Part shown: positions 49,201 through 61,200 of the stretch, one piece after another
How positions within the stretch are numbered: the first letter of the stretch is position 1
How the letters are laid out: each line of letters begins with the position of its first letter
Source: Prosthecobacter gellanilyticus
Lineage (GTDB): Bacteria > Verrucomicrobiota > Verrucomicrobiia > Verrucomicrobiales > Verrucomicrobiaceae
Length of the DNA stretch: 64,000 bases
Assembly: GCF_007992435.1 (NCBI RefSeq)
Contig: NZ_BKAG01000012.1
Coordinates: 1-64,000, forward strand
Direction: 5' to 3'
Notes under the pieces: model-generated
What the model was told of the DNA's origin: nothing
The model's database searches: none
Seen by the model: only the letters and a program-made list of their open reading frames with translations
Position numbers and translations under genes: made by a program

Positions 49201-52200
49201 GTGGGGGCGGTCTGGGCGGTGACGCTGCCAGCCGCGCAAAGCAAAGAGGCGACAGAAAGGGCTTCTGCGGCTGGCTTGCGGGCACGACGTGGAGACGAGG
49301 GCGTGGACTTCTTCAACATGGGGAGTGTGAGCGGGTGGTGGTGCCGCAGGAAATCTGAGAGTGTCGATTTCCGACGACGCGCTTCGTTTTCTGGCACACG
49401 CGACAAAGGTCAATCCGCAGGCCTCACAAAGGCTTGCCCTGGACACATTTTAACCCGCCTCCAACATGCCCTGGCTGGTTTTGATCCGCTCAGCAGCAGC
49501 ATTTAATTCAGCGATGATCTCGATCAATCGATCCACCTTTTTCAATCCAAGGTCGAGAGGCCCGCGGCGCTTCAATACTTCAGCAGCCATGGTCAGAGCT
49601 TCCATGCCCGCGGCGTGAAGCTGCTTCGAATGGGAAAACAGGGGCGATGCGCGTTCGCAATCCAGTACATCCAAAATGAACTCCGCGAGGAAGTGCGGCT
49701 GCCAGGCGAGGTACATGTGGCAGCCAAAGCGGAAGAGCTCAAACTGCAGGACATGGAATCCAGGAGCCGTGTTGTGCTTGCTCCAGATGGCAGTGAGCGT
49801 CATGGCCTCATCCACACGATCCGTGGCGCGCATGAGCCATTCGTCCGCATGAGCGGGATCCACGGGCGGAGTCTCCAGCAGGATGGCCACGGCGCGGCAG
49901 AACACATGCCGCGCCTTCAGACCCAGTTCAGAAGCCAGTTCATCTGTTTCCTCCGTGGGGCCGCAGAGCTCGATCAAGGTGTCTGCGCTCTGCAGCGCTT
50001 CCAGCGCACGTGGAGGTGTGAACTCGAGCAGCAGAGCGGCGCGATTCATGATGATGGACGCAAGCAAGGAGAGGTCCGGTGCCCGAGTCCCCTGCAACAA
50101 GGCATCCTCCGCACGAGACAACGAAAACAATGCCTCGTCCAGGCTCTCCGGGCCTCCCTGGTAGCGCAGGGCGAGCGAGCGGTTCATCCAGCCGAGCACC
50201 AAGCGTCCGCGATACTGCGGATCGGCATCCAACGGCAGGCCCTCAAGAAGCGTGATGGCCTCGTCAAAGCTGTGCACGGCATCGACAAGCATTGAAGGCT
50301 CGCCCAGACGCGTGAGCACATCACCACGGTTCATCCAGCAGGCCGTGAGGAGCCAGCGATACTTTTCGTTAGTCTGCCAGGGGAGCTGGCGGCGCCGTTC
50401 CAGCGCTTGATCAAAACAATGCAAAGCCTCCTTCAGCACCTCCTGCCTGCCGGCGGAGAGCAGCGCGATGCCGCGCTGCATCCATGTCTTGGCCGTCACG
50501 GCCAGCTCATCGTTGGCCTGATCGACAGGAGAGTCTGCTGGAAGGTTGTCGGCCATGCGTCTTCAGGCCACCAGAACCTGCCCAGGCAGATTTTGAACTT
50601 TCTCGGCGGCAGCGTCCAAGGACTGGATGATCTCAACCAGGCGGTCCATCCTCTGCGCTCCGAAGGTGGCAGGGCCGCGCTGTTTCAGAGCCTGGTTGGC
50701 CCCCGCCAGCATCTCCAGTCCGGCCTGCCGAAGTTCCTTGGAGTCTGCATGCATGGGCGAGGCCCGCTCCGCATCCAGCACATCCAGCACAAACTCCGCC
50801 AGGAAGTGCGGCTGGGAAACCAGGTAGAGATGGCAGCCGAAGCGGAAGAACTCGACCTGGAGTTTCTCAAAGGCCGGCGTCTCGTTTTGCTCACGCCAGC
50901 GTGCGGCGAGTTGCAGTGCTTCCTCAATACGGTCCGTGGTGCGCATCAGCCATTCCTCAGCCTGAGCAGGATCTTCCGGTCCTGCCTGCATCAGCGTATC
51001 CACAGCGCGGCAGAACAGATGCCGGGCTTTCAATCCTAGTTCCGCGGCCATCGGCTGCTTGTCTTCATCAGGAGAGGTCAGCTCGATCAATGCATCGGCC
51101 TCCTGCAGAGACTCCAGCGCATTGGGTGGTGTGAACTCGAGTTGCAGCGCCGCGCGATTGATCATGATGGAAGCACGCAGGCCCACGTCATTTGAGGCAG
51201 GTCCTGTCTTGCGGACCTCCTCCGCGCGTCCCAGGGACAGCAGCGCTTCTGTCAAGGCATCAGGGTTGGCCAGAGTGCGCAGCACGTGGGAACGGCTCAT
51301 CCAGGCCATCACCAGTGTGCCATGATACTGCGCTTCCTTGTCATGCGGCAGGCTTTCCAGATGAGGGATCGCCTCGTCAAAGCTGCGCACAGCCTCGGCC
51401 AGTGCTGCACCATCGTCCGCGTTGCTGAGCAGCTCGCCGCGGTTCATCCAGCAGGCTGCCAGCAACCAGCGATACTTTTCGTTAGTCTGCCATGGGAGCT
51501 GCTGGGCTGCGGCGATGGCCTTGTCAAAATTTTCAAGTGCTTCCTGGGCAGCGCCTTCTTTGCCGGTGGACAGCAGGTCGATACCTTGCTGCATGTGGGT
51601 CTGCGCGGCCTTCAGGAGTGCGTCCGAACCAGAGTTCTCTTCGCTGGCAGACAACGTGGTTTTGCCCTCGAGAGGGCTTTCTTCATTGGGGGGCATGAGG
51701 TTGGTAAAAGGGGCGCCATTGTGGCCAAGCGCCTCCAAGATGCAAGCCCCCTTCCCTACTCCTTTTGGGCGCCGATCAGTCCTTGTTCAGAATGATGCGC
51801 GCACCGCGCTGCCAGGTGAAGTAAGACCACACCCAGTGCAGGAACACGGAGGCGCGGTTTCTCATGCCCACGAGGAAGATGAGGTGCACGAAAAGCCACA
51901 TGAGCCAGGCGAGGAAACCTTTCACATGCATGCCCTGGAACATGGCCACGGCAGCCTTGCGACCGATGGTGGCCATGCTGCCTTTGTCCCAGTAGCCATA
52001 CGCTGGACGAGCCTCTCTGGAAGGTTCGTCGAGAATGAGTTTGGCGATGTGCTGCCCCATTTGAATGGCGGCGGGTGAGACACCAGGAACCTTCACGCCA
52101 TTTTTATCCGTGAGGCTCACAAGATCTCCTGCCGCGAACACCTCTGGATGCCCAGGAAGACTGAGGTCTGGCTGCACCTGAATGCGGCCGCCTCGATCCA

Positions 52201-55200
52201 GCGGAATGCCCGCCAGGGTCCGGGTCACTTCACTGGCCTCCACACCGGCGGCCCAGATGACCAGCCTGGACTCCATGCGCTCCTCGGCGGTGAGCACATA
52301 GCCGTCACCTACATCCTTCACGGGACAATTGAGATGCACCTGCACGCCCATCTTTTCCAAACGCCGGCGTGTGTATTCCGAGAGGTCCTCTGAGAACATG
52401 GGCAGCAAGCGCGGACCGGCCTCGATGAGGTGCACACGGGCCTGAGTAGGATCGATGCGACGGAAGTCATCTCGCAACACCACCTGAGCGAGTTCGGCGA
52501 GAGCGCCCGCCATTTCCACACCTGTGGGGCCGCCGCCTACAATGACCATGTTCAGCAGTTTCTTCGTCTCCGCGGGATCGTTGGCGGACTCAGCTTTTTC
52601 AAAGGCGAGCAAGACTTCACGCCGGATGCGCATGGCATCGTCCAGGCTCTTCAGGCCCATGGTATGAGCTTCCCACTCATTGTGACCGAAGAAGCCCGTC
52701 TTGGCTCCAAGAGCGATGACGAGATAGTCATAACCCAGCGTGTGCTCCTTCATGAGCACCTGCTTAGTCGCGAGGTCGATATGCGTGACCTCATCCATCA
52801 AGGTGGTCACGTTTTTGTGGTCGGAAAGAATGGCACGCAGTGGCTGTGCGATCTCCGTGGTGGAAAGCCCCGCGCTAGCCACCTGATAAAGCAAGGGCTG
52901 GAAGAGATGATGATTCCAGCGGTCCACCAGCGTCACATGGACACGCTCATCATTCAGCGCCTTGGCACAGGTGAGGCCGGCGAATCCGCCGCCCAGCACT
53001 ACAACTTCGAGGGGTTTCATAAGCTCACTTTAACGAGCAGACTTCACGCCACAACGACCATGTGAAACAAGGCATCACACTCTCGGGTGATGATGTCACA
53101 AAGCTCGAACATCCAAGGTCATTTTGGAGGCGTAGATTGCGCCTCAATTCGTCAGCATGCCTTCGTGAATCTTCAGCACGCGGCTCATGCGGGCGGCCTG
53201 CGCAGGATGATGCGTGACAAGCACGAGACTCACACCGGTCGTCTTTTGCAGATCCAGCAGCAGAGTGGTCAGTGCTTCGGCATTCTTCTCATCGAGCGCG
53301 CCGGTGGGCTCATCCGCGAGGATCAGCTTCGGTTGATTGATCAGAGCACGCACCACGGCCACGCGCTGACGCTCGCCACCAGAAAGCTGCGCAGGTTTCC
53401 AATTCAAGCGGTCCTGGAGGCCCACGGACGCGAGCAGAGACTCGGCACGTTTGCGCGTGTCATCTGCAGGTGCCTTCAAAGCCAGCGTCGGCAGCAGCAC
53501 GTTTTCCAAAACCGTGCACTGCGGCATCAAATGATGCAGCTGGAAGATGAAGCCGATCTTCTCACTGCGGATGGCCGCGAGCTGCTGTGGAGTGCATTTC
53601 TCCATGTTCGCGCCATCCAAGGCGTAGCTGCCTGAATCGGGTGTGTCCAGCGTGCCGAGAATGTTCAGCAGCGTGCTCTTGCCGCAGCCTGAAGGTCCGA
53701 CAATCGCCACGGACTCTCCACCTTCAATACTGAGGCTGACATCCCGCAGCACAGGCACGACCTGATCGCTCCCGGGTTCGCGGTAGGATTTCGAGATGTG
53801 GGAAAGGGTGATCAGAGACATGAGATGAGGGGCAGAGGATTAACGTGCATCGGAGCACTCTTCAAACACGCCGCCAGCGCCGGGCTTTGAACTCGTGTCG
53901 TGGCAAGGTGTCACACTCGACGAGTTGCACAGGAATGCGCAGTGAGAAGGTATCGCGAAGGCGGGCCTCGAGACGTTTGAGAAGACTCTTGGAGGCATCG
54001 GGTTTAAGCTCGATGAGCAGTTCGATCTCATCCATGGCATCGACCTTTTTTTGCTCGACCATGAACTCCACCACCTCGGTGAACTGACGCACGACGGCCT
54101 CAATAGCGCTGGGATAGACATTCACACCGCGCACGACGACCATCTCATCCACACGGCTGAGCACACCGCCTTCGAGGATGAGGCGACCACCTCGTTCGAG
54201 CTTCTTCACCCAGTCTCCGGTGCGGTAGCGCAGCAGCGGGCAGCCGACACGAGTCAGCGTGGAAAGCACGAGCTCGCCATGCTCACCTTCCGCGACTTCG
54301 GCGCCAGTCTCGGGATGGATGACTTCAGCAAGATAAGCTTCCTCAATGGTGATGAGATCGCGCGGATAGTCGGTGATCTCATAGCTCACCGGTCCAACCT
54401 CCGTCATGCCATGGTGATCATACACGCGAGCATCCCAGAGCTGCTCAATGCGCGCACGCACCTCTGGAATGCTTCCGCCAGGCTCACCGGCGACAATGAT
54501 CTTGTTCACCCGCAGAGCCATGCGCTCAACACCGCTGGCCTCGCCAATCATCTCGCCAAGACGCAGCGCATAGGTGGGTGTGCAGCACAGGGTGGTGGCA
54601 CCATAACGAGCCATCATTTCCAATCGTGCCTGGCTGGAAAGGCCGCCTCCTGGCAGCACCATGTAGTCCCGGGCCGCAGCCTCAAAGGCGGTCCAGAAGC
54701 CGAGGAAGGGACCGAAGGAGAAAGCGAAGAAAATGCGGTCACGTCCGCGTGCCAGATCAGCGCCATCAAAGACCCTGCGCCAGCAGGCCAGCATGGCTTC
54801 CCAGCTCTCTACCGTGTCCAGCCACGCCATGGGCTGGCCGCTGCTGGTGCCGCTGGTCTGGCAGAAGCGGGTGTATTGATCAATGGGACGCGTGAGATTC
54901 GTGCCAAAGGGCGGATGCTCCAGACGGTCCTGCAGAAGCTCGGACTTTGTGGTGAAGGGCACCTGCTGGATGAAGTCCTCGAGCCGGTTCATGGAAGTCA
55001 CGCGGACTCCGTGCTGGCGGAACTTCTGGGCGTAAAAGCCTTCCGAGGTGGCGAGGTGGAGCACGATGGACCTCAGCTTGCGCCATTGGTTGGCGCGCAA
55101 GCGGGCTCGGTCGATGAACGGACGGTCAGACTCCACTTGGGCAGCGATGGCGAGGGCGCATGCAGGGTCAAGGCAGCCCGAGAGCTTTCTTCACCGCGGT

Positions 55201-58200
55201 TTCAATGTCTCCTCCCTCGGGCTCAGCATCCGAACCATGGCGGGAGATCAGCTTGCCATCCTTGCCGATCAGGAACTTTTCAAAGTTCCACTGCACGTCG
55301 GTGCCGCCCGTGAGTTCAGCATACAAGGGGTGCTTGTCCCCGCCGGTGATCTTCACCTTGGAGAACATCGGAAAGGTCACGTTGTAGCGACTGGTGCAGA
55401 AAGTTTTGATCTCTGACTCGCTCCCCGGCTCCTGGCCACCGAAGTCATTGCAGGGGAAGCCGAGCACGGCGAAACCCTTGTCTTTATACTTTTCATGCAG
55501 GGCCTGGAGCCCTGCATACTGACCGGTGTAGCCGCACTCCGATGCCACATTGACGATGAGCAGCACCTTTCCAGCATAGTCCTTCAAGGAGGCCTCTTTG
55601 CCGTCAATGGTCTTGAGCTCGATGCTCTGGAGGTCTGCGGAGAGAAGCGATGTGGCGATCATGAGAAGCGCGGCGAGGAGTATTTTCATGGTGAGAGTGA
55701 AGTAGGTGCTTCCAACAACGAACCGATAGCACGGCTCCCTTCAAAGCATCACGATTCCGAAGCTTTTACCGTGATCACCACGCTCTTTGAAGTCGGAGTG
55801 AGACTGACATCGGCATAACTATCGATTGGGACAAGCACGTTGGCCTCGGGGAAATAGGCGGCGGTGCTGCCGGCGGGCAGGTCGTAGGGGATGGCGAGGA
55901 ACTTTTTGGCCTCACGCGTGGCACCTTTGAAGTGGCTGGTGATGTCCACCGGCGTCACCGGGCTGATGCCACGATCCTTCATGTCCTGTGGATTCATGAA
56001 GATGACACGGCGCTCATTGCCGATGCCGCGGTAACGGTCGTTCAAGCCATAGACGGTGGTGTTGAACTGATCATGGCTGCGGAAGGTCTGGAGCAGAAGC
56101 TGATCCTTCTCCGGCTGCACACAGGCCAGCGGATGGGTGAAGATGATGGCCTTGCCTCCGATGCCTGACCAGTCCAGTTCACGAGCTGCATTCGGCAGGT
56201 AGAAGCCTCCCTGATGACGCACGCGCTCATTGAAATTATGGAAGCCAGGAACGACGCGCTCGATGATATCGCGAACACGATCATAGTCCTCGACGAGCCA
56301 GCGCCAGTCGACACAAGAACGCTCTCCCAGAGTCGCTGCCGCCGTGCGTGCCACGATTTCAGGTTCGCTGAGCAGATGAGGAGATGCGGGATCGAGCTGG
56401 CCCTGTGACTGATGCACGACACTCATGCTGTTTTCGACCGTGAGGAACTGCGGACCACCGTTTCGCCAGTCCATCTCACTGCGGCCGAAGCATGGCAGGA
56501 TCAAGCCCGTGCGGCCGGTAATGATGTGGCTGCGGTTCAGCTTTGTGCAGACATGAACGGTCAATGAGCAGCGGCGCAGCGCTTCGGCGGTGTATTCAGT
56601 GTCCGGCGTGGCCTGGAGGAAGTTACCGCCGAGTGCATAGAAGACTTTTCCCGGGCCCTCATGCATGGCCTTGATGGCATTCACCACGTCCCAGCCATGA
56701 TGGCGTGGGACTTTGAACTCGAAGGCCTTTTCGAGATTGTCCATGAACCACTCAGGCATCTTCTCAAACACGCCCATGGTGCGATCTCCCTGCACATTGC
56801 TGTGACCGCGAACAGGACAGAGACCCGCACTGTCACGCCCGAGCGCGCCTAACATGAGATGGATGTTCACCACCTCCTGGATGGTGGCGACGGCATTCTT
56901 ATGCTGGGTCAGGCCCATGGCCCAACAAGTGATGACTTTACGCTCGCCGCTAGCGCATTGGCGAGCGGCTTTCTGGATCTCGCTTTTGGCGATACCGGAG
57001 ACGCTTTCGAGCTCGTTCCAATTGAGGCTCTTCAGATGCTCACGATAGGTCTCGAAGCCCTTGGTGTGTGTGTTGAGGAAGGCTTCATCGATCGTTCTAT
57101 CCTCGATGAGTGTCTTGGCGATGCCTTTGAGCAAGGCTTGGTCGCCATTGAGCTTCACCTGGAGGAATTGTTTTGCCAGTGCCGTGGCCTTGCCGATCAT
57201 TCCTTTCACCTGCTGCGGATGCATGAAGCCGGTGAGGCCAGCTTCCTTCATCGGGTTCACCGCGATGATGGTGGCTCCGCCTTCCACGGCCTTCTGAAGG
57301 CTGCTGAGCATGCGCGGATGGTTTGTACCTGGATTCTGACCGATGATGAGGATGGTCTCTGCCGTTTCGAGATCCTTCAGCGTCACGGTCCCCTTCCCCA
57401 CGCCCACGCTTTGATTCATGGCCGCGCCACTGGACTCGTGACACATGTTGGAGCAATCCGGCAGATTGTTGGTGCCGAAATTTCTAACAAACAGTTGGTA
57501 AAGGAAGGCCGCCTCGTTGGTGGCACGTCCCGAGGTGTAAAAGACCCCTTCGTCCGGTGATGCCAGTGCATTCAGCTCCTTGCCGATGAGATTGAAAGCA
57601 TCATCCCAGGAGATCTCGCGGTAGTGCGTATCGCCCTCGCGCAGAATCATGGGATGCGTGAGACGGCCGGCCTGGTCCATCTCATAGTCGCTCCAGCCCG
57701 CGAGCTCGGCGACGCTGTATTCTTCGAAAAACTCCGGGGTGACACGTTTCTTCGTGGTTTCGGAAGCGATGGCCTTGGCGCCGTTTTCGCAGAACTCAAA
57801 GGCGCTGCGGTGATCATCTGGATCCGGCCAGGCGCAGCTTGGGCAGTCGAAACCTTCCCACTGGTTTAGCTTCAGCATGGCCTCCGTGCCACGAAGCAGG
57901 CCGGCACTGCCGTAGATGTGCTTCAGCGAGTTCGTGACCGCAGGCACGCCAGCAGCGCTGGTCTTGGTCTTGCCGACCTGGATGCCAGTGAACTTCGAGG
58001 GCGGCTGCGGAGAGATGTCTTTGGGGGATGACATGGGGGGACGGGATGTCGTGGAAGTTACGAATGCCGTCAACTGTTGGAGTCCGGGCAACGGTGGAGG
58101 AATTGCCCGTCAGGCCGGTATGCGAGCTGGAGGCTCGAAAGCTGGTAGCCAGGGGTGAAGCGCAGCGGAACCCCTGGAACGATGGAGGTGCGAACCACAA

Positions 58201-61200
58201 GATTGGCGCGCCCTGGAAGGGCGCGAGAAGTTCGGAAGCCCTCTGTCCATTCGGAGGCACCGTGGCGTCCGTTCCTTTCTCGCGCCCTTCCAGGGCGCGG
58301 GCCAGAAAATTGCGGGTGTATCGTCGGGGTCCAGGGGTTCCGCTCGTTCCTCGCTCCACCCCTGGCTACCAGCTTTGCCCCCTGCCGGGGGCATGTGCCA
58401 TTCCGACATCCCGGTGCGGATCTACCTCTCCAGTGGCATGAGGACTTCTGTCACACTGCATCGAATAAGGTGGCGTGTCGTGTGAGGTGAGCCTGATGGC
58501 GAGGTTTCGCCTCTTCACCATTCACCAGAGGTAACGGTCATCGTATTCGACCATGCCGCGTTTTAGCATCTCGACATACTCCTCCTGGAAGGTGCGGACG
58601 CGATGATGCTCCGGCTGGTGAAGCACATAGCTGCGGACTTCTTCCAGATCCTGGGCGCCGAAGGTGAGGGCACCATAGCCGTCCTGCCACGCAAATCCGG
58701 AAAGCTTCATCTCGGAGTGCATCCAGAGGGATGATTCGCTTTTCAGTTCTCGCATGACATCGGCAAGGCGGTGAGTGGCTTTCAGGCCAACGGCCACATG
58801 CACATGATCGGTCACTCCACCTACCGCATGTGAATGCGCGCCCAACCCGCGAAGAACGCCGCCCAAGTAGTGGTGCAAGCGATTGGCGGCCTCCGGGTTC
58901 AACCAAGGTTCACGACTCTTGGTGCTGAAGACCAAGTGATAGTGCAGCGATGTGTGGGTGGATGGCATGATGAAAGCAATCCGCCTAACATTTGATTCTC
59001 TCAGGTGCCTGACGACATAACTAGCTTGCCGCCGCTTCCTCCACGGTCGGGCAGGAGCAGATGAGGTGGCGGTCGCCGTGGACGTTGTCGACGCGGGCGA
59101 CGGGGGGCCAGTATTTGGACTCCTTCACCCAGGCGAGCGGGTAGGCGGCGGCCTCGCGGGTGTAGGCGTGCGGCCAGTCAGACTTCGTCACGAACTCGGC
59201 AGTGTGCGGAGCGCGCTTCATGGTATTGTCTGTGGCGTGGAAGCGGCCTTCCTCAATGCCGGCAATCTCGCCGCGGATGCAGATCATGGCCTCGCAGAAG
59301 CGGTCGATCTCGGCCTTGCTCTCGCTCTCGGTGGGCTCGACCATGAGGGTGCCAGCGACCGGCCAGCTCATGGTGGGGGCGTGGTAGCCGAAGTCCATCA
59401 GACGCTTCGCCACGTCTTCGACGGTGACCTTGCTGAAATGGCGGAAGTCGAGAATGCACTCATGTGCGACATAGCCGTTGCCGCCTTTGTAGAGCGTGGG
59501 GAAATGCGGGGCCAGCTTCCTGGCGATGTAGTTCGCGTTCAGGATGGCGAGCTTCGTGGCATCGGTGAGCTGGGTGCCCATCATGGCCACATACATCCAG
59601 GAGATGGTGCAGATGCTGGCGCTGCCCCAGGGGGCGGAACAGACGGCGCCCTCGGCCTTGTCTGTCCAGGTGATGTGACCTGGAAGGTGTGGGCGTAGAT
59701 GCGCGGCGACAGCAATGGGACCGACACCCGGGCCGCCACCGCCATGAGGGATGCAGAAAGTCTTATGCAGGTTCAGGTGGCAGACATCCGCGCCGATGCG
59801 GCCTGGTGAGGTGAGGCCCACCTGCGCATTCATGTTTGCGCCGTCCATGTAGACCTGACCGCCGTGCTCATGCGTGAGGCGGCAGATCTCGATGATGGTT
59901 TCTTCAAACACGCCGTGCGTGCTCGGGTAGGTCACCATGAGGGCGGCGACCTTGCCGGTATTGGCCTCAAACTTGGCCTTCAGGTCTTCGAGCGAGATAT
60001 TTCCCTGATCATCACAGGCCACGGGCACCACTTTGAAGGCGCACATGACAGCGCTGGCCGGGTTGGTGCCGTGCGCGCTGGTGGGGATGAGACAGACATC
60101 TCGATGCCCTTGTCCATGAGCTTCGTGGAAGCGTTTGATGGCCAGGAGACCGGCATACTCGCCTTGGGAACCCGCATTGGGCTGGAGAGACACGGCATCA
60201 AAGCCGGTGGACTCCGCGAGCCATTCCTCAAGCTCGGCAAACATGGCGCGATAGCCCTCCGTCTGGTTCGCTGGAGCGAAGGGATGGATGGCGTTCACCT
60301 CGGGCCAGCTCAGCGGCATCATCTCGGCCGCGGCGTTGAGCTTCATGGTGCAGGAGCCGAGCGGGATCATGCTGCGGTTCAGGGCGATATCACGTGCCTC
60401 CAGGCGATGCAGGTAGCGCATCATCTCCGTCTCGGAATGATAGCGATTGAAGACGGGGTGCGTCAGGAAGGAGGACTCACGCTGATAGAGCGCGGAGAAA
60501 TGCGGATCGACATCCGCATCGAGGTCCGGGGCCTGGCGTGGCGTCTTGATGCCAAGGGCGGCGGCGAGACTAACCAATTCTTCACTCGTGACACGCTCGT
60601 CCAGGGCGATGCTGATGTGGGTGTCATCGATCTTCCGGAGATTGATGCCGAACAACAGCGCGGAGCGAAGGACCTCATCCGCCTTGTGCACACGCACGGT
60701 GAGAGTGTCGAAGAAGTCGTCGGCGGCGACATCGAGTTCCGCAGCCATGAGTTCGGCAGCCAGCCAGACGGCGGCTCCATGCACGCGCAGGGCGATCTTT
60801 TTCAAGCCTTCCGGACCATGGTAGACGGCATACATGCTGGCCATGACGGCCAAAAGCACCTGGGCGGTGCAGATATTGCTGGTGGCCTTTTCACGGCGGA
60901 TGTGCTGCTCGCGAGTCTGCAGGGAGAGGCGATAGGCGGGGCGGCCTTCAGCATCCTTGGAAACACCGATGAGGCGGCCAGGGATGCGGCGCTTGAGGGG
61001 ATCCTTCACGGCCATGAAGGCAGCATGAGGTCCACCAAAGCCGAGAGGCACGCCGAAGCGCTGGCTATTGCCCACGCAGATGTCCGCACCGAACTCGCCG
61101 GGAGCTTTCAGCAGAGTGAGAGCCAGAAGATCTGCCGCGACGACTAGGAGGGCGCCTGCTTCATGCACCTCGGTGGCAAGCTCGCTGTAATCGTGAATGA